Source: a bacterium
Lineage (GTDB): Bacteria; Planctomycetota; Planctomycetia; Pirellulales; Pirellulaceae
DNA: 25,036 nucleotides
NCBI GenBank assembly: GCA_030432015.1
Contig: JAUIHJ010000012.1
Coordinates: 1-25,036, forward strand
Direction: 5' to 3'
A program made the position numbers and the translations under genes. Below, one piece after another: positions 8,120-15,723 of the stretch. The notes below the pieces were generated by a model, which searched no databases, was not told the origin of the DNA, and saw only the letters and a program-made list of their open reading frames with translations. Position 1 is the stretch's first letter; each line of letters starts with the position of its first letter.

Positions 8120-8608
8120 ATGAAGAATGTACTAAAGAGCTTGGTTGTTGTTTGCTTGGCTGTGGCGATGGTGCTGCCCTTGGCGGCCCAAGATGCCAAG
8201 AAGAAAAAGAAGAAGGGTGGCGAGAAGGGGCGTCAGTCCGCCCTGGCAAATGTCGTCAAGCAATTGACCGCGAAGGTTGATTTGACCGCCGAGCAAACCG
8301 CGTCGATTAAGAAACTTCAGGAAGCAGCGCAGCCCAAGCTGGCCGAAGCCAACAAGGTGATTGGCAAGAAGCGTCAAGAGCTCGGTGCGGCTCGCAAGAA
8401 GGCTGCGGCGGACGGCAAGAAGGGTAAGGAGGCGCAAGCAGCCGCCGAAGCCGCAGTCAATCTGACGGCGGACGAAAAGGCTGCGTTGGCGAAGGTCCGT
8501 GAGATTACACAGGAATTCCAAAAGGGGGTTCGTGCGTTATTGACGCCGGAGCAGATTGAAAAGGCTGGCCTCAAACGGGGTGCCAAGAAGAAGAAAAAGG
8601 ATGCGTAG
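8120..8608 (+). CDS. Small exported lysine-rich protein with LTxxQ-like repeats
   Basis: A 162-residue exported protein. ATG 8120 is preferred because GGAG at 8108-8111 is 8 nt upstream and a signal peptide then begins at residue 1 (hydrophobic 5-22, likely cleavage after LAAQ). The mature protein starts with a run of six lysines (27-32) and ends with five (156-160). Three short related motifs occur: LTAEQ (55-59), LTADE (115-119) and LTPEQ (141-145), each opening a charged amphipathic helix. This resembles the LTxxQ motif of Spy/CpxP periplasmic chaperones, but overall similarity is not clear enough to name it. It lies 143 nt after the DUF1501 gene and is followed by a strong hairpin, so it is either the last gene of the sigma-led run or a monocistron. 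Confidence 0.8.
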   Translation: MKNVLKSLVVVCLAVAMVLPLAAQDAKKKKKKGGEKGRQSALANVVKQLTAKVDLTAEQTASIKKLQEAAQPKLAEANKVIGKKRQELGAARKKAAADGKKGKEAQAAAEAAVNLTADEKAALAKVREITQEFQKGVRALLTPEQIEKAGLKRGAKKKKKDA

Positions 8609-8641
8609 TTTCGCATCTCCGAGACGTAAGTAAGTCAACGA

Positions 8642-8680
8642 AAACGGCCGAGCAATTTAGAATTGCTCGGCCGTTTCTTT
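8642..8680. terminator. Strong Rho-independent-type terminator between convergent genes
   Basis: A perfect 16-bp inverted repeat (8642-8657 with 8661-8676) with a 3-nt loop (TAG) is followed on the plus strand by TCTTT. On the minus strand the stem is followed by TCGTT, so it may work in both directions. It lies 33 nt after the stop at 8608 and about 90 nt beyond the 3' end of the convergent oxidoreductase gene. Confidence 0.85.
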
Positions 8681-8767
8681 CGTTAATGCTTCGGCCAGAC
8701 TGCCGCGCGTGGTTGATCCGTCTTTCCGGCCGCCGGCAAAGGACGAGCACGATCGGGCCACGCGGCG

Positions 8768-10078
8768 CTACGACTTCTTCGCAAAGTTGGTCTTCCCTGG
8801 GATCGCGATGGCCGGCACCGCAACGTCCGCCCAGGCATACGCTTTCGGGGTGAGGTCTTGCTCGGAATTCATCGCCTGCTCCCAGGTGATGAGTTCGCCA
8901 GAGTAGCACGCTTCGCGACCCATGATCGCCAGCAGCGTGCTGTACGACATGTACTCGCCATTATTGAGGATCTTGCCGGAGCGGATTCCGGCGAACAACT
9001 CTTTATGCTCGACGTCATACATGCTCGGCTTGGGACCACTGTATTTCCATTTTTCCTGATCCGATCCTTGGGAAGCGACTTCATGAGCAAGGACCTTGGC
9101 GCTGCCCTTGGTGCCGAGGACGAAGTCTTCGACCTGGTTGAAGCAGTCCTTCATCTGCCGGGTGTAAGCGTACGTCTTGACACCATTGGCCCATTCATAA
9201 CAGACCGCGAAATGGTCGTAGATATGGCCCCATTTATCGTCGGTTCGGACCTGACGTCCGCCCAGGCCCATGCAGCTGACCGGCGGTTCGTCGTCCATCA
9301 GCCAGAGGGCCTTGTCCAGACTATGAATGTGCTGCTCGACAATATGGTCTCCAGAGAGCCAGGCGAAGTAGAGCCAGTTCCGCATCTGGTATTCCATTTC
9401 GCTCCAAGATTCCTTGCGGCCGCGGTGCCACAGCGTGCCCGTCAAGTAGTTCTCCTGAATCGCAACAATGTCGCCGATGGCCCCATCCTTGATCCTGCTC
9501 ATGGTCTCTCGGACGCCCAAGTCGTAACGCCAACAGAGGCCGGAGACGATGCTCAGGTTTTTTTGCTTGGCCAGTTCGACCGTCTCCAGCACGCTCCGCA
9601 CACCCGTGGGGTCCACCGCAACGGGCTTTTCACAAAAAACGTGTTTGCCCGCTTCGATCGCTGCTTTCAATTGGGCCGGCCGGAAATGGGGGGGCGTGCA
9701 GAGCAGTACCACATCGACATCGGTTTCCAGCAGTTGCTTATAGGCATCGAATCCAACAAAGCATTGCTCGTCGGTCACGGCGTACTTGTTGCCGATTTGC
9801 CTTTCCAAGATCTTCTTGCAGTGACCCAGCCGATCTTCGAATGCATCGGCCAACGCGACCAACTGAAGGTTGGGGTCAGCACGCATGGCGTTGACCGCCG
9901 CGCCGCTTCCGCGTCCACCACAGCCGATCAGTCCGACCTTGAGCACGTCGCTGCCGGCCGCATGAACGGTGCGTGCCGAGGCCAGGGTGCCGGCCAGTGA
10001 GCCTCCGACAACAGCGGCCGAAGACTTTTGCAGAAAATCGCGGCGAGAGGTGTTCTTGATCGGGGGGGTGGTTGTCAT
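8768..10078 (-). CDS. Gfo/Idh/MocA family NAD(P)-dependent oxidoreductase, Tat-exported
   Basis: A 436-residue oxidoreductase of the Gfo/Idh/MocA family, which typically oxidises or reduces sugars, inositols or related polyols with NAD(P). ATG 10078 is chosen over a longer frame because AGGAG (complement of 10085-10089) is 6 nt upstream and the Tat signal then sits at the N-terminus (SRRDFLQKSSAAVVGG, residues 11-26). The Rossmann fold follows at about residue 45 (LKVGLIGCGGRGSGAAV), with DVVLLCTPPHFR and the family signature CEKPVAVDP further on. The C-terminal domain is complete and ends AKKS. Tat-exported members of this family are numerous in planctomycetes, consistent with a cofactor-loaded enzyme moved folded across the membrane; the substrate cannot be inferred. 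The gene stands alone, convergent with the preceding cluster. Confidence 0.92.
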   Translation of the reverse strand: MTTTPPIKNTSRRDFLQKSSAAVVGGSLAGTLASARTVHAAGSDVLKVGLIGCGGRGSGAAVNAMRADPNLQLVALADAFEDRLGHCKKILERQIGNKYAVTDEQCFVGFDAYKQLLETDVDVVLLCTPPHFRPAQLKAAIEAGKHVFCEKPVAVDPTGVRSVLETVELAKQKNLSIVSGLCWRYDLGVRETMSRIKDGAIGDIVAIQENYLTGTLWHRGRKESWSEMEYQMRNWLYFAWLSGDHIVEQHIHSLDKALWLMDDEPPVSCMGLGGRQVRTDDKWGHIYDHFAVCYEWANGVKTYAYTRQMKDCFNQVEDFVLGTKGSAKVLAHEVASQGSDQEKWKYSGPKPSMYDVEHKELFAGIRSGKILNNGEYMSYSTLLAIMGREACYSGELITWEQAMNSEQDLTPKAYAWADVAVPAIAIPGKTNFAKKS

Positions 10079-10534
10079 GAATAACTCCTGGGGATATTGG
10101 CGGGGCAATGCGGATTGGTGTGAATGCGGAGGGTCGAATCGGTGCCCCAATGATAGTCGGCAAGGGGCAGCCGGTTCAAGCGGAACGGCCGGTTACCCAC
10201 AGTCTTTCGGATTTTCCGTGAGACACGGATCAATGCAAACCCGCACCGTCAGTCGTGAAGTTGCGCCATTCTTCATGCCGCAGGCACCCCAGGCTAAATG
10301 GCCGAGCGCGATTCAGCAGCGCACACCCGGTCAGCGGGACAGGCACCTTTTTCGCCGATTGGCCGATTGGCCGTTTTTCCGCAGTTAAGTCTAATGGGCG
10401 GCGAAGAACGAGTCGGCCCCGGATGGTCGCCGGATTGCATTCGGTCATTTAGTGCCTGCCGCCGCGGCGCGGCGAATCATCGCCAGGTCAGAATGCGACC
10501 GTGTGAACTTGTCCTTCGAGGTCGCACACACTGG
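10079..10534. other. Noncoding stretch upstream of the oxidoreductase gene
   Basis: This 456-bp gap holds the predicted promoter at 10150-10179 and, at 10355-10370, two head-to-tail copies of CCGATTGG flanked on both sides by T-runs. Open frames here are short and show no recognisable protein features. A 6-bp stem (10495-10500 with 10520-10525) just past the DUF1570 stop has no T-tract, so no clear terminator was found for that gene. Confidence 0.5.
10150..10179 (-). promoter_or_regulatory. Predicted promoter for the Gfo/Idh/MocA oxidoreductase
   Basis: On the minus strand TTGAAC (complement of 10174-10179; 4 of 6 matches) and TATCAT (complement of 10150-10155; 5 of 6 matches) are separated by 18 nt. 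Transcription would begin near 10143, leaving a leader of about 65 nt before ATG 10078. Visual prediction only. Confidence 0.35.
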
Positions 10535-11674
10535 TCAGCGAACCGTCCGGATGTAGCGGAGGAATTCTTCGTCCAACTGCTGCAGATCGCCGCCAAAGGC
10601 CTCTTGGAATTGCTCGCGACGTTCGGCTGGACTGTCGTACAGGAGCAGTTTCTTGTCGGCCAGTAGTTTGGTGTACGCGAGGTGTTCTTTCGGGTACTGC
10701 CGGATCAGAAAATAGTTCAACGCCCACGCCTCGGCATAGGCCTCGGGGGCAGTTCGCGCATTACGAAAACGTTGGTCGTCCGAGACGAGCGTCGTAAGCG
10801 AGTCCGCGGGTCGGCTCCTGAGGTAGCGTCGGAAATCTTTTAGCCGCACGTGATTCACGCCCCCAATGTTCCGCCATCCGCTCTTGCTGCGGAGGTCAGG
10901 CGTCTCAAAGTAGATCGCGATCCCTTCGCTGACCCATAACGGGATGTCCGCATAGCGTGTTTGCAATCCTCGATTGAACGCCAGTTGGTGCGTCGCTTCA
11001 TGGATGATGGTCGCCACGGTGCGTTCCGCTTCGGGGCGGGACAAGATCCGAGTGATCTGTGCTGCCGAACTCAAGCCCCGATTTGCCGCTCGATTCGCGC
11101 CCGTCAGGTCATACATCGTGACTCGATTGGTGCGTAAACTGAAGTAACCAATGATCGATGCGGTGGCGTCGCCCAATTCGGCCTGTGAATACTGGGCGTA
11201 GGATTGGCGATCGTCGAAAACCAGCGCGACCAACGGCCATTTCGGTTCGTCCAATTCGAATCCGCGATTCTTCCAGTAGCTGCCGAAGGCCCGGTACAGC
11301 CGTTCAAACAGGGCACCGCACCACTTTGCATAGGCCTCGGACGTGTTGTAGCAAATCACATAGTGCGCGGTCTTATGGACCCGGAATTGGCCGGTCAGCT
11401 CGTTCGTTAGCTGAGCCGCCATTTCGTCCTCGTCCAAGAGTTTGAATTCCTGCTGGTCCTTTTCGTGACGCGTGATCTCGTCCGGGGTGACCGCCCACAG
11501 CACGCGCGACGAATCCATCAGCAGCAGGCCGCCGTCCTGGGCCTCCACCAAAACCTCGCCAGAGATGTGAATCGGCTGACCGTCGCGTTTCAGTGACACA
11601 TGATCAACGGCCAACGCGCTCGGCGGCAGGATGGTCGTGAGCAGAAGACAGATTTGCTGGGTACGTGTGAGCAT
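10535..11674 (-). CDS. DUF1570 family exported putative zinc metallopeptidase
   Basis: A 379-residue protein of the DUF1570 type common in planctomycetes. ATG 11674 is preferred over an upstream in-frame GTG at 11689, since the signal peptide begins there (hydrophobic 7-22, cleavage likely after PSALA). The HExxH zinc motif is intact (HEATH, H225, E226, H229), and a glutamate in WVSEGIAIYFE (E250) lies 21 residues further on, where gluzincin-type peptidases have their third ligand. Other landmarks are TAHYVICYNTSEAYAKWCG near the middle and EAYAEAWALNYFLI towards the C-terminus. Peptidase activity is inferred from the motif; the family is not well characterised. No Shine-Dalgarno is visible. 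Instead a TATAAT sits 6 nt before the ATG. The gene begins 7 nt after the stop of the upstream permease. Confidence 0.85.
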   Translation of the reverse strand: MLTRTQQICLLLTTILPPSALAVDHVSLKRDGQPIHISGEVLVEAQDGGLLLMDSSRVLWAVTPDEITRHEKDQQEFKLLDEDEMAAQLTNELTGQFRVHKTAHYVICYNTSEAYAKWCGALFERLYRAFGSYWKNRGFELDEPKWPLVALVFDDRQSYAQYSQAELGDATASIIGYFSLRTNRVTMYDLTGANRAANRGLSSAAQITRILSRPEAERTVATIIHEATHQLAFNRGLQTRYADIPLWVSEGIAIYFETPDLRSKSGWRNIGGVNHVRLKDFRRYLRSRPADSLTTLVSDDQRFRNARTAPEAYAEAWALNYFLIRQYPKEHLAYTKLLADKKLLLYDSPAERREQFQEAFGGDLQQLDEEFLRYIRTVR

Positions 11675-11680
11675 CGATCT

Positions 11681-11686
11681 ATTATA
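11681..11686 (-). promoter_or_regulatory. Consensus TATAAT immediately upstream of the DUF1570 start
   Basis: The minus strand reads TATAATAGATCGATG, where ATG is the start at 11674. The hexamer contains the TAA stop of the preceding permease (11682-11684). If it is a real -10 element, transcription would start at or next to the A of ATG, giving a leaderless mRNA. No good -35 is seen 16-19 nt upstream, so this may be coincidental. Confidence 0.3.
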
Positions 11687-13313
11687 CACGCGGGCTGCCT
11701 GGGACCCGAACCCGGTTTTCCTGGCGACGCATCAGCACGATGGTCGTCGCAGCCAGGATGACGAATTCACCCACCATTGCGAGGCATAATCCAGCGACCT
11801 GGTCGTCGACCCCCGCATGGAGGAGGCCGAAGACTCGGACCGGGATCGTCGAAACGCCAGGCGGCGTCACGAGGATACTAGCCGACAGGTCTCCTGTCGC
11901 GACCGCCATCGCCGCAAGCCAGGCGACCACGAGCGCGAGTCGCCGTTGAGGTACGCCGATTTGCAGCCAACGTCGCACCGCCCCCGCACCTTCGGTCGAA
12001 GCCGATTCGATCAAGTCGGCGGAGATGGTTCGGAATGAGAACCAGGAAATCAGCATGGCGATCGGGAAAGCACGGACCAGCGATGCCAGGCAGGGGGCCA
12101 GCACGGTGTGGTCATAGACCCAAATCAACAGAGGTGAAGCATCACGATTAAGCAGCCAGATCACGCTCAGACCGATCACCGGTCCGGGCACCGCCAGGCA
12201 GACGGCCGCGGGAACCAACGCCCACCCGGCGCCAAAGCGACGCTGGCGGGCAATCCAGGCAAGCGGCCCCGCCAGCAACACGGCGGTCAATCCCACCAGA
12301 CCGCCAATGACGTTGGTCCAGCGGAACTCGTCGACGAATTGCACCGGACTCACTGCCACGATTCGCACGAACTTCCAGGCGGACCAGACGCGGCGCGGTC
12401 CATCGTCGTCTTGTTGCACGACCATCCCGGCATTGATGCAGAGATTCAAGAGCGGCACGCCAGCGATCATCACAAGACTGAAGATCACAATGCACGATAC
12501 GAGCCATCGCCAAGGCCCCAACGAAATGGTCCGCTGCGTGTGGAGGGGGGCGGCGCGAGTCGGTGGAACCACGTGGGAGGCGACGAACATGGCGATCAGT
12601 CCAAGTCCTGCGAGGACGAGAATCCCAGGCAGAGCCGCCAAACCATGGCTTTCAAATTCGCCATACGAAGGGACATTGCTGTAAATCTCCTCCGCGTAGG
12701 TGCGAACTTGATAGAGGTCGGTCACTGTGATCTCCCCCGAGGTCGTAATGCCAATCCACAGGGCCGCGACCAAGACAGCCGGGAACGCACGCGGCAGAGT
12801 GACGCGTGTGAAGACCTGCAGGGGGGACGCGTCCAGCGAGGCAGCATCTTCGAGTTCGGGTTCGGCGTAATGCAGCCGAATCCCCACGATCAATACGACC
12901 CAGGGCAGGGCGGCGATCGAGTGGATCCAAACGACAGCCCGCCATCCTGATAGCCACGGCGCCGCCAGAGTGCCTTGCGAAAGTGACAGCCAGCCCTGGC
13001 GGCCAAACCCGGCATCCCAGCCGGCCGCCTGCAAGTACAGCGGGACGAACAACATGGCTGCCATGACCAACAAGGCCGGCCGACGAGCGACGACGTCTGT
13101 CCGAAGCAAGGCAAACGCCAGACCGGTGCCTAGCGGAATGGCAATCGAACCGGTCACGCCAGCCAGCCAGAACGTGTTCCATAACAAGCTGGCCGTGCGC
13201 GCGTACGCCGTCTGCGCCGGCACCAAGTTCGGCAACGTCACACCCATCGCCAGCATCATGAACCCCACCACGAGCGCCGTCGCGAGCAACGTTTTGTGAA
13301 GACGGCTGGGCAT
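11682..13313 (-). CDS. Fused ABC transporter permease, iron(III)/FbpB type
   Basis: A 543-residue inner-membrane permease with two binding-protein-dependent (BPD) transport domains in one chain, the arrangement of FbpB-like iron(III) and related transporters. Hydrophobic segments fill almost the whole length (about 12). The cytoplasmic EAA loop, which contacts the ATPase, is present in both halves: EDAASLDASPLQVFTRVTLP at about 155-175 and IESASTEGAGAVRRWLQIGV near 440. The second loop is less canonical, as is usual. The substrate is not determined: thiamine, phosphonate and polyamine transporters have related permeases. Neither an ATP-binding subunit nor a periplasmic binding protein is encoded nearby. 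No Shine-Dalgarno precedes ATG 13313. The DUF1570 gene follows by 7 nt and may be co-transcribed. Confidence 0.85.
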   Translation of the reverse strand: MPSRLHKTLLATALVVGFMMLAMGVTLPNLVPAQTAYARTASLLWNTFWLAGVTGSIAIPLGTGLAFALLRTDVVARRPALLVMAAMLFVPLYLQAAGWDAGFGRQGWLSLSQGTLAAPWLSGWRAVVWIHSIAALPWVVLIVGIRLHYAEPELEDAASLDASPLQVFTRVTLPRAFPAVLVAALWIGITTSGEITVTDLYQVRTYAEEIYSNVPSYGEFESHGLAALPGILVLAGLGLIAMFVASHVVPPTRAAPLHTQRTISLGPWRWLVSCIVIFSLVMIAGVPLLNLCINAGMVVQQDDDGPRRVWSAWKFVRIVAVSPVQFVDEFRWTNVIGGLVGLTAVLLAGPLAWIARQRRFGAGWALVPAAVCLAVPGPVIGLSVIWLLNRDASPLLIWVYDHTVLAPCLASLVRAFPIAMLISWFSFRTISADLIESASTEGAGAVRRWLQIGVPQRRLALVVAWLAAMAVATGDLSASILVTPPGVSTIPVRVFGLLHAGVDDQVAGLCLAMVGEFVILAATTIVLMRRQENRVRVPGSPRV

Positions 13314-13638
13314 GTCGTTGGAATGCTTGGATTAAGGGGGAATCAGGCTCTGGGATTTCGGCCACCGATTGGCTGGGATCTCATTGTAGGCCGGATTGAA
13401 AATCGCGTCGGAATACGGCCCGTGTAGTGTACGTTTCGCTGCACGCGAGGAAAACGCGGCGATTGACACGGCGGGGCGGCTGGCACGTTGAGCGATCCGA
13501 TGCGTGGATCATTCGAGCGATTGCCTGGAATAACCAGATCTCTTGGCGGGTCATCAAAGGCAAGAAACCAGTTCTGCGTGACGGTCGTCGTTCTATTGTT
13601 GTCCCATTTTGCGAAATCCTGGGAAAGGGAGTTGTCTC
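13314..13638. other. Divergent intergenic region between ABC permease and vWA genes
   Basis: This 325-bp region must hold the promoters of two divergent genes. On the minus strand a TACAAT (complement of 13383-13388) could be a -10 for the permease, but no good -35 accompanies it. On the plus strand TTGACA occurs at 13463-13468 without a -10 at the right distance. GGGAG at 13626-13630 is the Shine-Dalgarno of the vWA gene. A short plus-strand open frame (13427-13693) shows no protein-like features. Confidence 0.5.
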
Positions 13639-15723
13639 ATGTTGCGCGCGTACGCGGTTGGATTGTTCGTCGTTGTGGTTGCGGTGGTGGTGAATGGTTG
13701 TGGTGACGGCGAGATTGTGTCGCACCCCTCGGCTTCGCAAGAAGGGGGTTCGGCTGTGATCCCTGACGTGTCGTATCTGGCCGAAACGGCGGAATCCGAC
13801 TCATACTCCCGCCCGGTTCCTGCCGTGCCAAATGCGGCCGACCCGAACGTCGCGGCACCGGATCGTGCGCTGCCAACGGTCAACGCCGCGCCTGCTGGCA
13901 GGCCGGCGCCAGGGAACGACCTTGCAACCCACCGTCGCTCACGGCTCGCGGAGGACGTCCCAGCCGGGGTCGAGCGTCGTGAGGCGATTCGGTCAGCGTC
14001 CACCGTTCCGTTGGGCGAAGTCGCAGGCCTGTCCGACAATCTTGCTGTCGTGGAGCAGGCCAGAGATCGTTTCGACCAGATTGTCGAGAACGAATTCCTG
14101 TCCGTTCGCGAGTCACCGCTATCAACATTTTCCATTGACGTGGACACCGCGTCGTACGCCAAGACACGGATGTATCTTCAACAGCGCAATGAACTGCCGC
14201 CGCCGGACGCTGTGCGGATTGAAGAACTGGTAAATTACTTCGACTATCAGTACACGCCACCCGTTGGCGATGATCCATTTGCCGTGCACATGGAAGTGGC
14301 GCGCGCACCTTGGCGGCCTGAGCATCTGCTGGCTCGTGTCGGCATCAAAGGCCGCGAAGTGGAGCAGCGTCCGGCCTGCAATCTTGTCTTTCTGATCGAC
14401 GTGTCGGGATCGATGAATCGTCCCAACAAGCTGGGTCTTGTGAAGCAAGGGTTGCAATTGCTGACAACCCAGTTAAACGACGATGATCGCGTGGCGATTG
14501 TCGTGTATGCCGGCGCGGCCGGGCTGGTGTTGCCACCGACGCACGGCGACAACCGCCATGTCATCATGGATGCCGTAGCTCGCTTGTCCGCGGGCGGTTC
14601 AACCAACGGTGCCCAGGGCATTCGTTTGGCCTACAACGTGGCTCGTCAGAACTTCGTCCCAGGGGGTGTCAATCGCGTGCTGCTTTGCACCGACGGCGAC
14701 TTCAATGTTGGGACCACCAACACCGGCGACCTGGTTCGACTGGCGGCCGGAAATGCACGCGAAGGTGTGTTTCTGTCCGTGCTCGGCTTCGGTATGGGCA
14801 ACCATAATGATGCGATGCTGGAGACGCTGTCAAATCAAGCGAACGGCAACTATGCTTTCATCGATAGTGATCGGGAAGCACGCAAAGTTCTGCTGGACCA
14901 ACTCGACAGCACGCTCGTCACGATCGCCAAGGACGTCAAGATTCAGATCGAGTTCAATCCGGCGCATGTCACATCGTACCGGTTGATTGGCTACGAGAAC
15001 CGTCGACTCGAGGATCGTGACTTCAATGACGACACGAAGGATGCCGGTGAGATCGGCGCGGGACACACCGTCACGGCCTTGTATGAACTGGTCTTGGCTG
15101 ATGGTCGGGACGATTCCATTGAACCTCTGGTGGATCCTCTGAAGTACCAGAGTGCTCGGCAACTCGCGAAAGCGGCGGATAGCGACGACTTGCTGAACCT
15201 CAAGCTGCGGTTCAAGCGGCCCCACAATGATCATAGCGAACTGGCGGTCTTTCCCATCAAGAACACACCCCTGGAATTTGGGCAGGCGACCCAGGACTTT
15301 CAGTTTGCCGCCGCGGTCGCCGAATTCGGCATGCTGCTACGAAATTCACAGCATCGTGGAGGCGCCAGCTATGGCGAGGTCCTGGAGATTGCTGGCGCAT
15401 CGCGCGGGCGTGACCCGCACGGATATCGGACCGAATTTCTGCAGGTGGTTTCGGCGGCACGGCGGCTTGTAGAACCAGAGGCGGCTGCGATGTCGCCAGC
15501 GCTGCCTGTCATCGCCTATCGCGGGCCCGTGAAGGTTGGCGGAGTTGGATATCACCAGCCCTCGCCGCAGATCCCGGTAAGGTTCCTGGTTGCCATCGCG
15601 ATCGCCGGTTGGTTGATCATCTCAACAATCGGTCTGGTCGTTATCGCCTGGGCGATTCTGGGGCGCCACCAAGATCAGGCGTGGCACGGGACAACGGTAC
15701 CCGCTGCGAAAACCTTACACTAA
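13639..15723 (+). CDS. YfbK-type von Willebrand factor A lipoprotein (DUF3520)
   Basis: A 694-residue envelope protein. ATG 13639 has GGGAG at 13626-13630 and yields a lipoprotein signal ending VVNGC, so C21 would be lipidated. After a disordered Pro/Ala-rich stretch (25-120), the vWF N-terminal domain is seen (SPLSTFSIDVDTASYAKTRM near 155), then a vWA domain with an intact MIDAS metal site: DVSGS (D254, S256, S258), T322 in GGSTN and D352 in TDGDFN. A C-terminal DUF3520-like region follows (AVFPIKNTPLEF, then AVAEFGMLLRNSQHRGGASY). Unusually, a hydrophobic helix (about 648-675) precedes a short charged tail, giving a second possible membrane anchor. vWA proteins of this family are thought to mediate metal-dependent protein contacts; the partner is unknown. 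The stop overlaps that of the convergent gene. Confidence 0.9.
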   Translation: MLRAYAVGLFVVVVAVVVNGCGDGEIVSHPSASQEGGSAVIPDVSYLAETAESDSYSRPVPAVPNAADPNVAAPDRALPTVNAAPAGRPAPGNDLATHRRSRLAEDVPAGVERREAIRSASTVPLGEVAGLSDNLAVVEQARDRFDQIVENEFLSVRESPLSTFSIDVDTASYAKTRMYLQQRNELPPPDAVRIEELVNYFDYQYTPPVGDDPFAVHMEVARAPWRPEHLLARVGIKGREVEQRPACNLVFLIDVSGSMNRPNKLGLVKQGLQLLTTQLNDDDRVAIVVYAGAAGLVLPPTHGDNRHVIMDAVARLSAGGSTNGAQGIRLAYNVARQNFVPGGVNRVLLCTDGDFNVGTTNTGDLVRLAAGNAREGVFLSVLGFGMGNHNDAMLETLSNQANGNYAFIDSDREARKVLLDQLDSTLVTIAKDVKIQIEFNPAHVTSYRLIGYENRRLEDRDFNDDTKDAGEIGAGHTVTALYELVLADGRDDSIEPLVDPLKYQSARQLAKAADSDDLLNLKLRFKRPHNDHSELAVFPIKNTPLEFGQATQDFQFAAAVAEFGMLLRNSQHRGGASYGEVLEIAGASRGRDPHGYRTEFLQVVSAARRLVEPEAAAMSPALPVIAYRGPVKVGGVGYHQPSPQIPVRFLVAIAIAGWLIISTIGLVVIAWAILGRHQDQAWHGTTVPAAKTLH

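Noticed and set aside
8858..10000. Long plus-strand open frame (380 codons) opposite the oxidoreductase gene
   Set aside because: It is the antisense shadow of a clear Gfo/Idh/MocA gene; the translation has no recognisable domain, and long antisense frames are expected at this GC content.
10355..10370. CCGATTGG direct repeat as an operator or terminator
   Set aside because: Only two 8-bp copies; the possible stem (GGCC-GATT-GGCC) is too short, and the following T-run is on the plus strand while both neighbouring genes are on the minus strand.
13463..13468. Perfect TTGACA as a -35 box for the vWA gene
   Set aside because: No -10-like hexamer lies 15-19 nt downstream (the site reads CGTTGA), so it was not called a promoter.
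13427..13693. 88-codon plus-strand frame in the divergent intergenic region
   Set aside because: Overlaps the start of the vWA gene in another frame; composition is Arg/Trp-rich and not protein-like, and there is no ribosome-binding site.
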